From NCBI GenBank assembly GCA_003573635.1, contig QUTJ01031744.1, positions 1 through 16,599 on the forward strand: a stretch of 16,599 bases of DNA. The letters are read 5' to 3'. Numbering within the stretch: the first letter of the stretch is position 1; every line of letters begins with the position of its first letter. A program made the translations under genes and the position numbers. Shown here piece after piece: positions 9,062 to 16,599 of this stretch. The notes beneath the pieces are model-generated. The model was not told the DNA's origin, did no database searches, and was given only the letters and a program-made list of their open reading frames with translations. This DNA is from Goniomonas avonlea (taxonomy: Eukaryota > Cryptophyceae > Goniomonadida > Goniomonadaceae).

Positions 9062-9990
9062 TTAATTTACTTCAAAATATGCTTAGCGTCGAAATGTGAG
9101 AAGCCAAAGAAAGCACCGTTTCCGGCGAAGAGTCGCGTTGGGTGACCGTGATGGGTGACGGTCGGGGAGATGGGGTCTGGGGTCAGGAAAAGGGTGGCAG
9201 CAGTCGGTCGAAGGAGTGGCGTGACAGGGTGACTGCTGACGATGATTGAGTGGCGGTCAGGGGGTGACAGGGGGTGACGGTCGAGGGTGACGGAATTAGG
9301 CGACGATATAATTCAACAGATCGTGCGTGAGAGTGAATCTACTTGAGATCTCGTCGCAGGCACAGGAAGACGAGGCGATGAAAAGAGGGATGGTGATGTA
9401 AGCAGCGTGAGGAGTTTTGCCGCGTGAGTGTACACCGTGATGAGTCGCGGTGAACGGGAGATGGTAGGGGATAACTGTGGTACTGTGGGCGAGCTATTGA
9501 CTCAGCAGTCGACCATGACTCCATTACAAGTCTTAAGTCGCACCGTCGGATGGTCCCAGGGGTGGTCAGCCACGGAAAGCGCAGCCTCGAAGCACGGCCT
9601 GGCACTCTCGGACAATGACTGTCGCGGAAATGACGTTAAGTCACGGAGTGTGTTCAACACGGCCGGAAAATTGGGACAGGCTCTGGCATCGGCAGAAACA
9701 TCGACGCTGACGCTGACGCGACTGATCATTCTGGACGCTGACACAGAATCTGAACTCTGGCACTCAAAACCCTAACTCAAACTCGCTAGAGGAAGAGCAA
9801 ACACAAGTAACTCTCGCAAACCTGGACAAGTGCTCGCAGCCGGGCAACGGCAGCCACCCGCACTGCAGATTCTAGGCCACCTTTGCTGTGCATGCCAAAA
9901 CGCGCCTCGCTGAAGGGTTCTACGGATCGGGTGAATTGATATAAATTTCGAACGTAAAAATCCGGGCGAGATCAAACTGGGTTGTAACAT
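9062..9990 (-). CDS. probable 5' exons, gene of unknown function
   Basis: Minus-strand pieces that join in phase are 9990-9822 (starts ATG; MLQPSLISPGFLRSKF), 9737-9544 (ends HPWDHPT) and 9474-9343 (LITVYTHAAKLLTLL), with introns of 84 and 69 nt. Beyond that the same frame is open from about 9310 to a TAA at 9069, ending GAFFGFSHFDAKHILK, interrupted upstream by one TGA that an intron might remove. The first 40 residues are rich in Arg, Ser and hydrophobics and almost lack acids, as in a mitochondrial targeting sequence, but this is only suggestive. These exons could be the 5' part of the gene at 8939-6151. A plus-strand frame (9428-9775) is open over part of the region and is a rival. Confidence 0.35.
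9138..9297 (+). repeat. degenerate GGGTGAC repeats
   Basis: GGTGAC preceded by G-runs recurs about seven times (for example near 9140, 9153, 9226, 9262, 9273 and 9285) with irregular spacing, often followed by GGTCG. The complementary GTCACC words fall inside an open minus-strand frame, so it is unclear whether the array is exonic or intronic. Confidence 0.5.
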
Positions 9991-10069
9991 GCTCACAAGT
10001 ATCCAATTGCAGTGCGCGTGCGTCGGGTAAAGCGAACACGACGGAGGTGGAACTATTGTGGATGTGTAA

Positions 10070-10393
10070 ATGTGTGGAAGAGAAATGCAAACATCCGAGC
10101 TAGAACAACGTAAACAACCTGACGAGTCGGAACATCGTGAATCTCACCCTCTAGAAGAGCAAAAGATCAACATCGTCAAGGAGGTAGGGAAGGCAAGGGG
10201 ACGAGGACAGAGGATGAAAGGGCAGGGGCGAAAGGACAAAGACGAACATGGAGACAGGGAAGACATAGCGACCGAAACACAGGAACAGGGGCACAAGGAA
10301 GGTATGGTGTGGACATGCCTGATTCGGGTGCGGGCGGGATGGCCACGAGAACTTCCAGCCAATAAGGGACAAGTTGGCTCAAGGTGGTTCTAA
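10070..10393 (+). CDS. charged hypothetical open frame
   Basis: An ATG-initiated frame of 107 codons ends at TAA. It is rich in Glu, Lys, Arg, Gln and Gly, with basic patches such as KARGRGQRMKGQGRKDKDEH. I recognise no family. The middle is purine-rich DNA, which lowers the evidential value of openness, and the opposite strand is open in several frames. It could be a real small protein, an exon, or composition-driven. Confidence 0.2.
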   Translation: MCGREMQTSELEQRKQPDESEHRESHPLEEQKINIVKEVGKARGRGQRMKGQGRKDKDEHGDREDIATETQEQGHKEGMVWTCLIRVRAGWPRELPANKGQVGSRWF

Positions 10394-10527
10394 AGGATTC
10401 TGGAGCACTTGAATCCCATCTGTCACACGATGTGTCAACCTTGTGCATGGCGCGCGCGGACGTTGAGTACAAGCGTGCGGTGGCATTCACACATCAGACT
10501 CCCAAAGACGGGAAGGAAAGGGGCAGA

Positions 10528-10565
10528 GGGGGGGGGGGAGGGTGAGAGGTAAGGGGAGAGGAGTA
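10528..10565 (+). other. G11 run and G-rich tract
   Basis: A G11 run (10528-10538) is followed by AGGGTGAG and AAGGGGAG, giving at least four G-runs on the plus strand that could form a G-quadruplex. No gene overlaps it. Confidence 0.4.
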
Positions 10566-10629
10566 GGGGTGATTTGATTTTCTCCAGATACATTGTCAAC
10601 GGACGAGCGTGAGGCAGTTCAACACACAC

Positions 10630-10690
10630 CTCACTCAGATTAAGCACGGGCAGCGTTACACTGACTCACATCTCACTCAGATTAAGCACG
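10630..10690 (+). repeat. 19-bp direct repeat, 42-bp period
   Basis: CTCACTCAGATTAAGCACG occurs identically at 10630-10648 and 10672-10690. Similarity continues weakly into the following GCGT. It is the only exact long repeat in this spacer. Confidence 0.7.
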
Positions 10691-10699
10691 CGTTGCGTC

Positions 10700-11630
10700 G
10701 TCGGCTCATTATTTACGAGCGTGGAAGTGACTTGGTCGAGAAAGCCGAGAGTTTTCAAGGGGCCATTGGAGGACAAGGAGGCGGTTAGGACCGCGCGTAC
10801 GCCGAACATCCTCGAATACACAGCCTGCCAAGAGTGCCGGACGACAACTTCGTTGTGTGAGTCCCTACGGAAGAGTCAGGTCAGGAGAAATATTCATCGC
10901 AGGAACCCATCCAATTCGGCACAAACGACAAAACAGAGAGTACGCACTCGCAGTCAGAGCAATCATCGTCATCGCCATAGTACCCGTAATGACAGTCGCA
11001 ACGACAGTCTCTCTGGGTTTCCATCCCCTGCATCAAAGATAAGTATTCAATTATGAGCACAGAAAGATGGATCTACGTGATTAATGACTTTCGGAGAGTG
11101 GAACGCACGCACGCATGCACACGCACACACACAAACTCTGTCAGAAGAGAGCGGAGAGGGGAGGGGTCACGGACTCGGTAATAACACAGGACTGGAAACG
11201 TGAGAAAATCGGGTGGCATCGGACAGGACAACACGGGGAAGAACGCCTCCCATTCCGCTGTACGCAGCAGCAGCATGTAGGAGTTTTGAAGTCCAAAATG
11301 AGGCTGGGTCGATGTCCTCTCTCTCTCTCTCTCTCTCTCTCTCGCTTTCCCTCCCTCCCTCCCCCACCCCCCTCTCAAGTGTGCAGGCTTGCCGAAGTGC
11401 GTATGTGCGCGTCTATGCGACGATCAGAGGCTTCTGATCTAGTCGATCAACTGCCAAAAATGTCTGGAGAAATGGGCCGAAACGACCCAAAACCCCTAGG
11501 GGCATTCCTCCCAACCGAGTGGCGTTGAAGCTCGAAAACAAACCTGGTTGTAAGCTTCGCAAGCTGAAAGCAGGCTTGTAACGGACTGATCTTGTTCCGC
11601 GGTTGTGCTCACCAGTTCCCTGAGTTATCA
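10700..11630. other. gene-poor spacer with CA and CT repeats
   Basis: No gene is supported. A plus-strand frame around 10890-11042 contains a hydrophobic stretch (AIIVIAIVPVMTVATTV), but it has no ATG start and overlaps another open frame. The spacer holds CA-rich sequence (about 11106-11135) and a CT run (11317-11343) followed by CCCTCCCTCCC. It lies downstream of the stop of the minus-strand gene ending at 11632 and probably includes its 3' flank. I see no AATAAA signal on that strand close to the stop. Confidence 0.45.
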
Positions 11631-11631
11631 A

Positions 11632-12803
11632 TTAGGCCGCCGGGACTCGCTGAACTTGCTTTTTAACTGCCTGATGATGAAACTGCATTTTATCACGAAG
11701 AGCCAACAAGCACTTTGCAGTCTCAAGCAAGGCCAGAAGTAAAACAGTCAGGAGCGAGAGTTGGTACCTCAGAGGGTTGTTTCGGAGTAACGGTGATCGG
11801 TACTGCTTCCGCAGCATCACCCAGTGGTTATCTCCGGCGCGTGCATTGCAGTGTTGCTCGGATGAAGCCCATTCTTTGCACTAGCCACAGAGTAGTTAGC
11901 GGAACCACGAGCAGACAACACGGTACCTGGCTGACAGCGGTGTCGCACACAAAGCAGAAGCACAGGGCACAAGAGCTGATGTTGTTTTCTGTAATGGATC
12001 GCACACTCGGCAAAGAATTTGGTTTGAACAGGTTGAACGGACACAGTGATCGCTGGTGAGGGAAATCAGCTGACCCTGAGCCAGTTGTCCCAACAATACA
12101 ACAATCGTCATCTGAATCAACAGCCGCGGCTTTTGTGGCAGACGGGGCTTCTTTCTTGCAGGTCAACCCTCTGGGTCCTGCTGCCCCCGCTGCTGCGCCA
12201 ACAGCTCTCCGGGGCAGCGCTGCTCCGGTTGTAGCACCTGAGACAGCATCTGAGACAGGCAGTCCAGTCTTCTGGGATGGGTTGGTCTCGTCGTCGCTGT
12301 CCAGGCTAATCACTTCGGGACCAGGGGGCTTGGCGACTTGCGGGGTCGCGGTTCCGTGGGATTCGACGACTCTTGGGGGCGAGTTTTGTTGCTGAACCTG
12401 GGTTTCCAACTGTTTGATTCTTTCCTGAGCCTCGAAAAGTTGCTGTTCGAGTAATGCGATCCGATGACGATCACAAACATTTTCCAAGGATCTCGGCTCA
12501 ACCTCCAAAACCCAAATGCCGTACTTATTCGTGGTCCACTGAAAATACTCAGTGACCAAATGAAAAATCGTGGAGCAGTACCTGGTGATTTGAAGGGTCG
12601 TCTTCACGAGCGAACCGAAATCCTTCGTTGGGAGAGTACTCTAGAATCTTGGCGTGCTCGTACGAGAGAGAACTCAAGTGAGAGTCCAGGTTGTAAACAC
12701 GAAGGCGCTTTTTAATATGAGAAATACCGTCCGTTATACGAGCACGTTTGTCGGCTGCAGGCACATCGTCTGCTTTCCGCTTGTTGGATGTGGTTTCGGC
12801 CAT
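11632..12803 (-). CDS. SUMO-interaction-motif and Cys/His-cluster protein, 3 exons, 360 aa
   Basis: Exons 12803-12582, 12538-11927 and 11880-11632 give 74, 204 and 82 codons plus TAA, all phase 0. Introns are 43 nt (GTACTG to TTTTCAG) and 46 nt (GTACCG to GGCTAG, with branch-like GCTAAC). The N-terminus is basic (KRKADD, DKRAR), as in a nuclear signal. Residues 97-125 form a coiled coil. PEVISLDSDDE (about 148-158) matches a SUMO-interacting motif with an acidic flank, and DSDDDCCIV (about 215-223) looks like a second one in reverse order. Residues 264-291 carry C-x2-C-x-C-x2-CD followed, across the second intron, by CKEW and HCNA, a likely metal-binding cluster; the intron splits it and the frame fits perfectly. 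From memory, blocks like CFVCD/CKEW/HCNA recur in uncharacterised eukaryotic proteins. A nuclear, SUMO-binding scaffold role is inferred. It is divergent from the BTB gene. Confidence 0.87.
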
Positions 12804-12963
12804 CGAGCTTTCCCGCGGGTTTCAGGCGGGTTTGGCGCTATCGCGGACCCCCTTGACCGGTAGGTCCGCGATAGTCTACGAAGGCCACCATCAAACGATG
12901 ATCGATAACTCATGAAAAGATCAATGCATCAACAAGCTCCTCCGCACACTCCTTCACCAGTAG
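12804..12963. promoter_or_regulatory. shared upstream region of two divergent genes
   Basis: Only 160 bp separate the ATG of the minus-strand gene (12803) from the ATG of the BTB-BACK gene (12964), so both 5' untranslated regions and both promoters must fit here unless further 5' exons exist. No clear TATA box is visible. The main feature is the inverted repeat at 12838-12874. An alternative upstream ATG (12913) opens a different frame on the plus strand. Confidence 0.55.
12838..12874. promoter_or_regulatory. 12-bp perfect inverted repeat in the divergent promoter
   Basis: CTATCGCGGACC (12838-12849) and GGTCCGCGATAG (12863-12874) are exact reverse complements around a 13-nt spacer. The arms contain TCGCGGAC, a CpG-rich core. 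The position suits a dimeric transcription-factor site or a hairpin in one of the leaders. Confidence 0.6.
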
Positions 12964-14317
12964 ATGCAGAGTCTGGCAGATACAGCACTCCAAGCACATT
13001 CCGCGTTACGAGACTCGCGTTCAGCATGTTTCTTGTGCTCAGAAGCCTTTTCCGATGGTGGGACTTGTTGTTGGTTTCGCGATCTCATGGACTTTTCAGT
13101 CACTCTGTTGGTTGGAGGGCGAGGAATCAAAGCTCACCGAGTAGTCTTGGCATCAAGTTGTGACTACTTCAACTCGCTTTTTCGTGCTGGTCTCCGCGAG
13201 ACTTTTGAGAATCCTGTTTCTTTCCAAGAGAAATACGCCCCATTCCTAATCTTGATCAAGCATCTCTACGATCCGAGCACAATCGACCTTCACACCGCAA
13301 CAGAAACCCTGGATGTGATAGCACTTTCATGCTTTGTCATCAAAAAGTGCAGCTGACCTTTTGGATGTGCAGGTTTTAGAGCTCGCTTTCAAGTACAGAA
13401 TTGATGCCCTCCAATACCAGTGCCTCGGGGTCTTACAGGATCGGTTATCTGTACGGAATGTGATCGAGGTGTGAAGTTTAAGTTCCTGCACCTTCCACCT
13501 TCTTGAAGGTTTGTCGCAGGTTTTCTGTAAAATTGGGCTCTATGGGAGTGTCGAATCCAATCCGGGCTGCGCTCTGCTGTACAACGACTGCCTCACCTTC
13601 CTCCACGCAAACAGTAACGCGGTTTTCCTGACTGCGCCGGAGACACTTCAGGCGAGTCTCCGTTTTCTTGGTTTCACTCCGTGAGTCCTACTTGAACAGA
13701 TCCTGGAGGAGCAGCCCACACGGATTGTGCTGGATCTCCTCGACGCGACGTGGCAAAGTCTGTGCTCTAGCAGTCTCAACTTACTCATGCCGGTGCGCAC
13801 TCGCTTGGTTATGTTGTTGCTTCTGGCTATGCATGCTCGCTTAATAAGAGCAAAGGTCCGTACTGCAGCAGTTTCAACATGGTGCAGCAATGGTCTTTGC
13901 ATTCTCAAACGTTCAGTCCGTTCTCTCGGTGTGTCTCTGCCTGGCTAGCGATCTTCTTCCTTTCCCTAGCTTCCCAGTCCTGCTCGGCCCGTGTCACACG
14001 CAGCAACACGCACCTGTCGCAGCGATGTAGAATTGTAGAACTGTGCGCGTGTGTTTAGTGTCACGCTCGCAGTAACAACGTCCCAACCAGGTCCTGCTAC
14101 AGTGGGCCAACACCAAGGTGGGCCCTGTCCGTACAGTCACGGATCTCATCGCATTGAACGCTTGGTGTGGATCGTACTGGGTGAGTGTGGCCGACAAGAA
14201 ATGTCGGTCGATAGTTTTTCAAAACGCACATCTCGCCACGGCTAGTCCTCCAAGCAATACCAAGAAAAATGGCCGAGGTTAACTCAACGGTACTTGTGCC
14301 CGGGGTGCGGCACTTGA
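12964..14317 (+). CDS. BTB/POZ-BACK domain protein, 6 exons, about 277 aa
   Basis: Exons 12964-13314, 13373-13468, 13520-13651, 13700-13792, 14091-14180 and 14246-14317 are all phase 0 and end at TGA. Residues 40-150 are a BTB fold: FSVTLLVGGRGIKAHRVVLA, then DYFNSLF, then after the first intron LELAFKYRIDALQYQC. Residues 150-250 match the BACK pattern: a YNDCLTFLHANSNAVFL block, then LDLL, then VLLQWANTK. Such proteins usually dimerise and act as Cullin-3 substrate adaptors (established); no third substrate-binding domain follows within the gene. Introns are 58, 51, 48, 298 and 65 nt. The 48-nt intron is best read as GC-AG (CAG/GCGAGT to AACAG), because no GT donor preserves the BACK frame. 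The last exon (SSKQYQEKWPRLTQRY, then LCPGCGT) and its stop run into the first copy of the 22-bp minisatellite. The ATG is directly preceded in frame by TAG. Confidence 0.8.
13793..14090 (+). other. largest intron of the BTB-BACK gene
   Basis: This 298-nt interval starts GTGCGC and ends GTCCCAACCAG. Frames through it are open in places, but none matches the BACK pattern, and direct joining of the flanking exons gives the expected spacing between the LDLL and W positions. It is about five times longer than the gene's other introns. Confidence 0.55.
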
Positions 14318-14422
14318 GTGCCCGGGGTGCGGCACTTGAGTGCCCGGGGTGCGGCACTTGAGTGCCCGGGGTGCGACTTGAGTGCCCGGGGTGCGGCACT
14401 TGAGTGCCCGGGGTGCGGCACT
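14296..14422 (+). repeat. 22-bp GC-rich minisatellite, ~5.9 copies
   Basis: Units start at 14296, 14318, 14340, 14362, 14382 and 14404. Each begins GTGCCCGGGGTGCG and ends CACTTGA (or GACTTGA). The fourth unit is 20 bp, having lost two bases; the others are near-identical and the last is partial. GGCACT and AGTGCC flank each unit junction and form a 6-bp stem with a 2-nt loop. The first unit contains the inferred TGA stop of the BTB-BACK gene. Confidence 0.92.
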
Positions 14423-14499
14423 CGGTTTGCGCAGGCTATTTCTTTGCATTGCACCACACGATTGCACCACGAACAAGAGGCTCTTCGCCACAGAGAATG

Positions 14500-14733
14500 T
14501 ATGCGTTGAACTGCACCCAAGTTACGACGTGGGTTCGAGTACAGGCGTGGATGTGCACATTATCAACAAAGGCATGGGCATTGCACATCAGATCTTGCAC
14601 CCAGAGGCGTGGGCACCATCAAGAGATTCGTGGGTGTACACATCATCAATTGGGGTGTAAGTTCGCGCCTCGAGAAGCGGAGTGTGCGCACCATCGTGTC
14701 CACGCAGAGACTAGGCCTCACTTAAGCTGACAG
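14500..14733 (+). other. spacer or exon with degenerate GTGGGTGTRCACATNATCAA repeats
   Basis: GCGTGGATGTGCACATTATC (from about 14547) and CGTGGGTGTACACATCATC (from about 14629) are diverged copies, with weaker copies near 14607 and 14683. All three plus frames are partly open. A canonical GTAAGT donor at 14657 and a CTGACAG acceptor at 14733 bound a possible 77-nt intron leading into the MATH exon, so the preceding sequence may be its upstream exon (phase-0 reading ends VGVHIINWG). The two interpretations cannot be separated by eye. Confidence 0.35.
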
Positions 14734-15888
14734 GCACGCGCGTCCTTCCATCTCTGGAAGATTCCAGAGTATGAGGCACTGTCCAACTGCGTGCGCACGT
14801 CTCCGCCAGTCGACACGCGATCTGGTGTCAGCTTTTGCGCTCGCTGGTCCGTCTACCCCTGCCTCCCAGCCCCTTATCCCCTCCCCCCCCACTCTTTCCC
14901 TGCTCCTAGACCCGCACCCCCGCACTCTCACACCCCCGCGCGACCTCCTCAGTTCTATGCTCTCTCCTCCTCATGCTCCACTCCCCCACTCACACTTGCA
15001 CACCTAGGTGCTCACCTTTCCTTGTGCTGCTCGTCGGCCCTGCGTTGTGTGTTGGGTGCATGAGTATGTGTGTGTTGTGTGTGCGTGCGCGTCTGTGTGT
15101 GTAAGCGAGCGAGCGAGCGAGAAGGGAGTATATGTGGGTGTGTGGGTGTGACATCGCCACACGCCACGAGCGGCAAGGCCCTGCTTACCTCTCCTTCATT
15201 CACTCCCCGAGTCTTGTCTACCCCTCTTCCTTTCTCCCCACCCCGGTTTATGTCCTCCTCCCCTTACCCCATTTCCCTCTTTCTTTCTTCGAGCATGACA
15301 CTTGTCGACTTCCTGGTTTCAAGCGTTTTGTGCAGGGAGAAGACCGCGTTGAGACTGATAACTAATCAGGTACCCGAACGACCGTGGGACTGGCAACTGC
15401 GGTGTATATTGCGGACTGTTCTCTCAGCGACCAGTCACGCAGCCAGTCGTGACTCTTTGCTCCTTCCGCCTGATCCACCACAAGGACGCGGAGAAGACTG
15501 TAGTGTCGCCGCTGCAGTCCTGCGTGCAGGCACGTGGTGTTCCACACATACACTGAGTCGGATAGGCCTGCACTCTTGCGGCTGCCTTGTGTTCCGCGTT
15601 GCGACCCACTGCAGTAGCGCTGAGGACTTACGCCTAAATGAGGCAAGAGGACAAAACAGAGAAGCAACAACTGCACCGTTTTGAGCGACAAGCTTGTGGA
15701 CCCGTGCAGTCACGCGTGCAGTTTCAGTGTCTCAAGGAAGCACCTCTCACAACGGCCGTCAGGTCGGACAAAAGCAAGTCGACGACGTGTGGGGCTGGGG
15801 CGTGCCTTCCTTCCTCAGTGCCGCCCGCCTGCGCGCCGAGCAAGCTGGTTTTGTCGACGGCGACTGCCTCAGCGTTGAGGTGTCACTT
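14734..15888 (+). CDS. MATH (TRAF-like) domain gene, partial exon set
   Basis: Four coding pieces reproduce the MATH fold in order. From 14734: SFHLWKIPEYEAL, then RTSPPVDTRSG and FCARWSVYP, equivalent to the W-K-I-x-x-F start and the W-x-x-x-YP strand. About 15294-15369: MTLVDFLVSS to LRLITNQ. From 15428 to 15523: VTLCSFRLIHHKDAEKTVV. From 15763: DDVWGWGVPSFLSAARL to FVDGDCLSVEVSL, the typical dWGf/Fl and dD-x-L-x-V-E-V end. The 58-nt intron 15370-15427 starts GTACCC, ends TTCTCTCAG and joins phase 0 to phase 0. The first donor and the gene's start and end are unresolved. MATH domains bind substrate peptides and are often fused to BTB (SPOP type, established); here the BTB gene lies directly upstream. 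A fused BTB-BACK-MATH transcript is possible, but the predicted stop at 14315 argues against it. Confidence 0.65.
14880..15290 (+). other. low-complexity intron-like stretch
   Basis: Between two MATH-domain exon pieces lie C/T-rich sequence (14870-15005), a TG-rich run (about 15064-15102), a GCGA run (15104-15119) and then pyrimidine-rich DNA ending CTCTTTCTTTCTTCGAG, a strong polypyrimidine tract before a usable acceptor at 15293. I read the whole as one long intron. Confidence 0.5.
15524..15762 (+). other. intron within the MATH gene
   Basis: Two phase-compatible starts exist: GT after TGC at 15524, or GC after CAG at 15530. The acceptor is GGCCGTCAG ending at 15762. Removing it brings VSPLQSC(VQ) next to VGQKQVDDVWGWG, which is the expected MATH spacing. 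Open frames across it on both strands do not fit the domain. Confidence 0.45.
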
Positions 15889-16002
15889 TGCTTGCTCCTA
15901 GTCGATCCGACAAGACATCACTCCCAGTGCTCGCACTGGCACGCTCTCCTGCCTCTCTCTCTCTCTCTTCTTTTGTTTCCACTATGCACGCTCACCTCCA
16001 AG

Positions 16003-16113
16003 TGTGCCCCCTCTTACACGAGCACTGACACGTCACACGTGTGCCCCCTCTTAAACGTGCACTGACACGTCACACGTGTGCCCCCTCTTACACGAGCACT
16101 GACACGTCACATG
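16003..16113 (+). repeat. 37-bp tandem repeat, 3 copies
   Basis: Units at 16003-16039, 16040-16076 and 16077-16113 each begin TGTGCCCCCTCTTA and end CACTGACACGTCACA plus one or two bases. The middle copy differs by two or three substitutions. Unit junctions create the palindrome CACACGTGTG. Confidence 0.9.
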
Positions 16114-16319
16114 CGCGCAGACGCTGCAAGACAGAGTGTCGGAGGCTGATGGCCAGGAGTGCGTGAGACAGAGTAGAGTGTATCTGGCGCGTGGCAGCGA
16201 GTGTGGGAGAGGGGTTGGGCAGAGTGTAGACCCTTGAGGTTTTCGATTGGACAAAAATACCAGCAAAGGGGAGGGGAGGTCTGTCCGCCTTCGCTGACCG
16301 GTGTAAGCAAAGACGAGTC

Positions 16320-16599
16320 ACACTGCGGAGTGCACTCTCTGCATTCGTGCTGTCTGCGTGCACTCTCTGCGGAGTGCACTCTCTGCATTCGTGCACTCGC
16401 TGCCTGAATGCACTGTCTGCATTCGTGCTGTCTGCGTGCACTATCTGCTGAGTGCACTCTCTGCATTCGTGCGCTCTCTGCCTTAGTGCACTCTCTGCCT
16501 GTGTGCACTCTCTGCGCGGTGCACTCCCTGCCTTAGTGCACTCCGCAGCCTTGATGCACTCTCTGCGGAGTGCACTCTCTGCCTGCGTGCACTCTCTGC
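16320..16599 (+). repeat. degenerate ~17-bp GTGCACTCTCTGC tandem array, open at window end
   Basis: The core GTGCACTCTCTGC recurs with variable 4-5 bp linkers (GGAG, ATTC, CTTA, CTGT), giving a period near 17 bp over 280 bp, with some shortened units (GTGCTGTCTGC). It continues past the window edge. Minus-strand frames through it look repetitive (ESA, ECT, RVH) but cycle through frames because 17 is not a multiple of three, so it is not a protein repeat. Confidence 0.9.

Noticed and set aside
9765-9778. telomere-like CCCTAACTC near AAAACCCTAAC
   Set aside because: A single occurrence with no tandem array, so not a telomere or interstitial telomeric repeat.
11073-11378. Arg/Glu-rich minus-strand frame
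   Set aside because: It is a translation of the CT-run microsatellite on the other strand.
14284-14520. Repetitive minus-strand frames (PHPGHSSAAPRAL type)
   Set aside because: They are translations of the 22-bp minisatellite. The unit is not a codon multiple, so the apparent peptide repeat shifts frame, and all frames give similar artefacts.
15070-15684. 204-codon plus-strand open frame
   Set aside because: It begins in TG-rich repeat DNA and runs through the intron at 15370-15427. Only its segment at about 15294-15369 matches the MATH domain, and the true continuation is in another frame after splicing.

Overview
This window reads as nuclear DNA of a eukaryote, most likely a protist or other unicellular lineage; I cannot name it. 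No bacterial gene layout, Shine-Dalgarno sites or operons are visible. Protein-coding frames are broken into short exons that rejoin in phase across very small GT-AG introns, mostly 41-77 nt. Spacers and longer introns are full of microsatellites and minisatellites. Base composition is mildly GC-rich. All exon joins were worked out by hand from reading frame and splice-site logic, with no alignment or transcript data.

Layout. Bases 1-3100 hold no gene I can support, only simple repeats, a diverged duplicated element and small open frames. About 3130-5021 (minus) is a multi-exon gene of unknown function whose C-terminal part is Ala/Pro/Thr-rich low complexity and runs into a palindromic, possibly transposon-derived repeat. 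About 5485-9990 (minus) carries a chain of coding exons; the core (8939-6151) is a convincing multi-exon gene of unknown function, and the segments on either side may be its ends or separate genes. Bases 10400-11630 look non-coding. The best-defined part is 11632-15888. A minus-strand 3-exon gene (360 aa) has a coiled coil, two SUMO-interaction-like motifs and a Cys/His cluster. A plus-strand BTB-BACK gene (6 exons, about 277 aa) diverges from it across a 160-bp shared upstream region centred near a 12+12 bp inverted repeat. Downstream on the same strand are exons encoding a MATH domain. The right end is tandem-repeat DNA running off the window.

Functional reading. BTB-BACK and MATH proteins are typical adaptor parts of Cullin-3 ubiquitin ligases (established knowledge), and the divergent partner has motifs expected of a SUMO-binding nuclear protein. 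A ubiquitin/SUMO theme for this cluster is inference only. The most unusual general property is splice-site usage: several independently inferred introns begin GTAC, and one intron is best explained as GC-AG.
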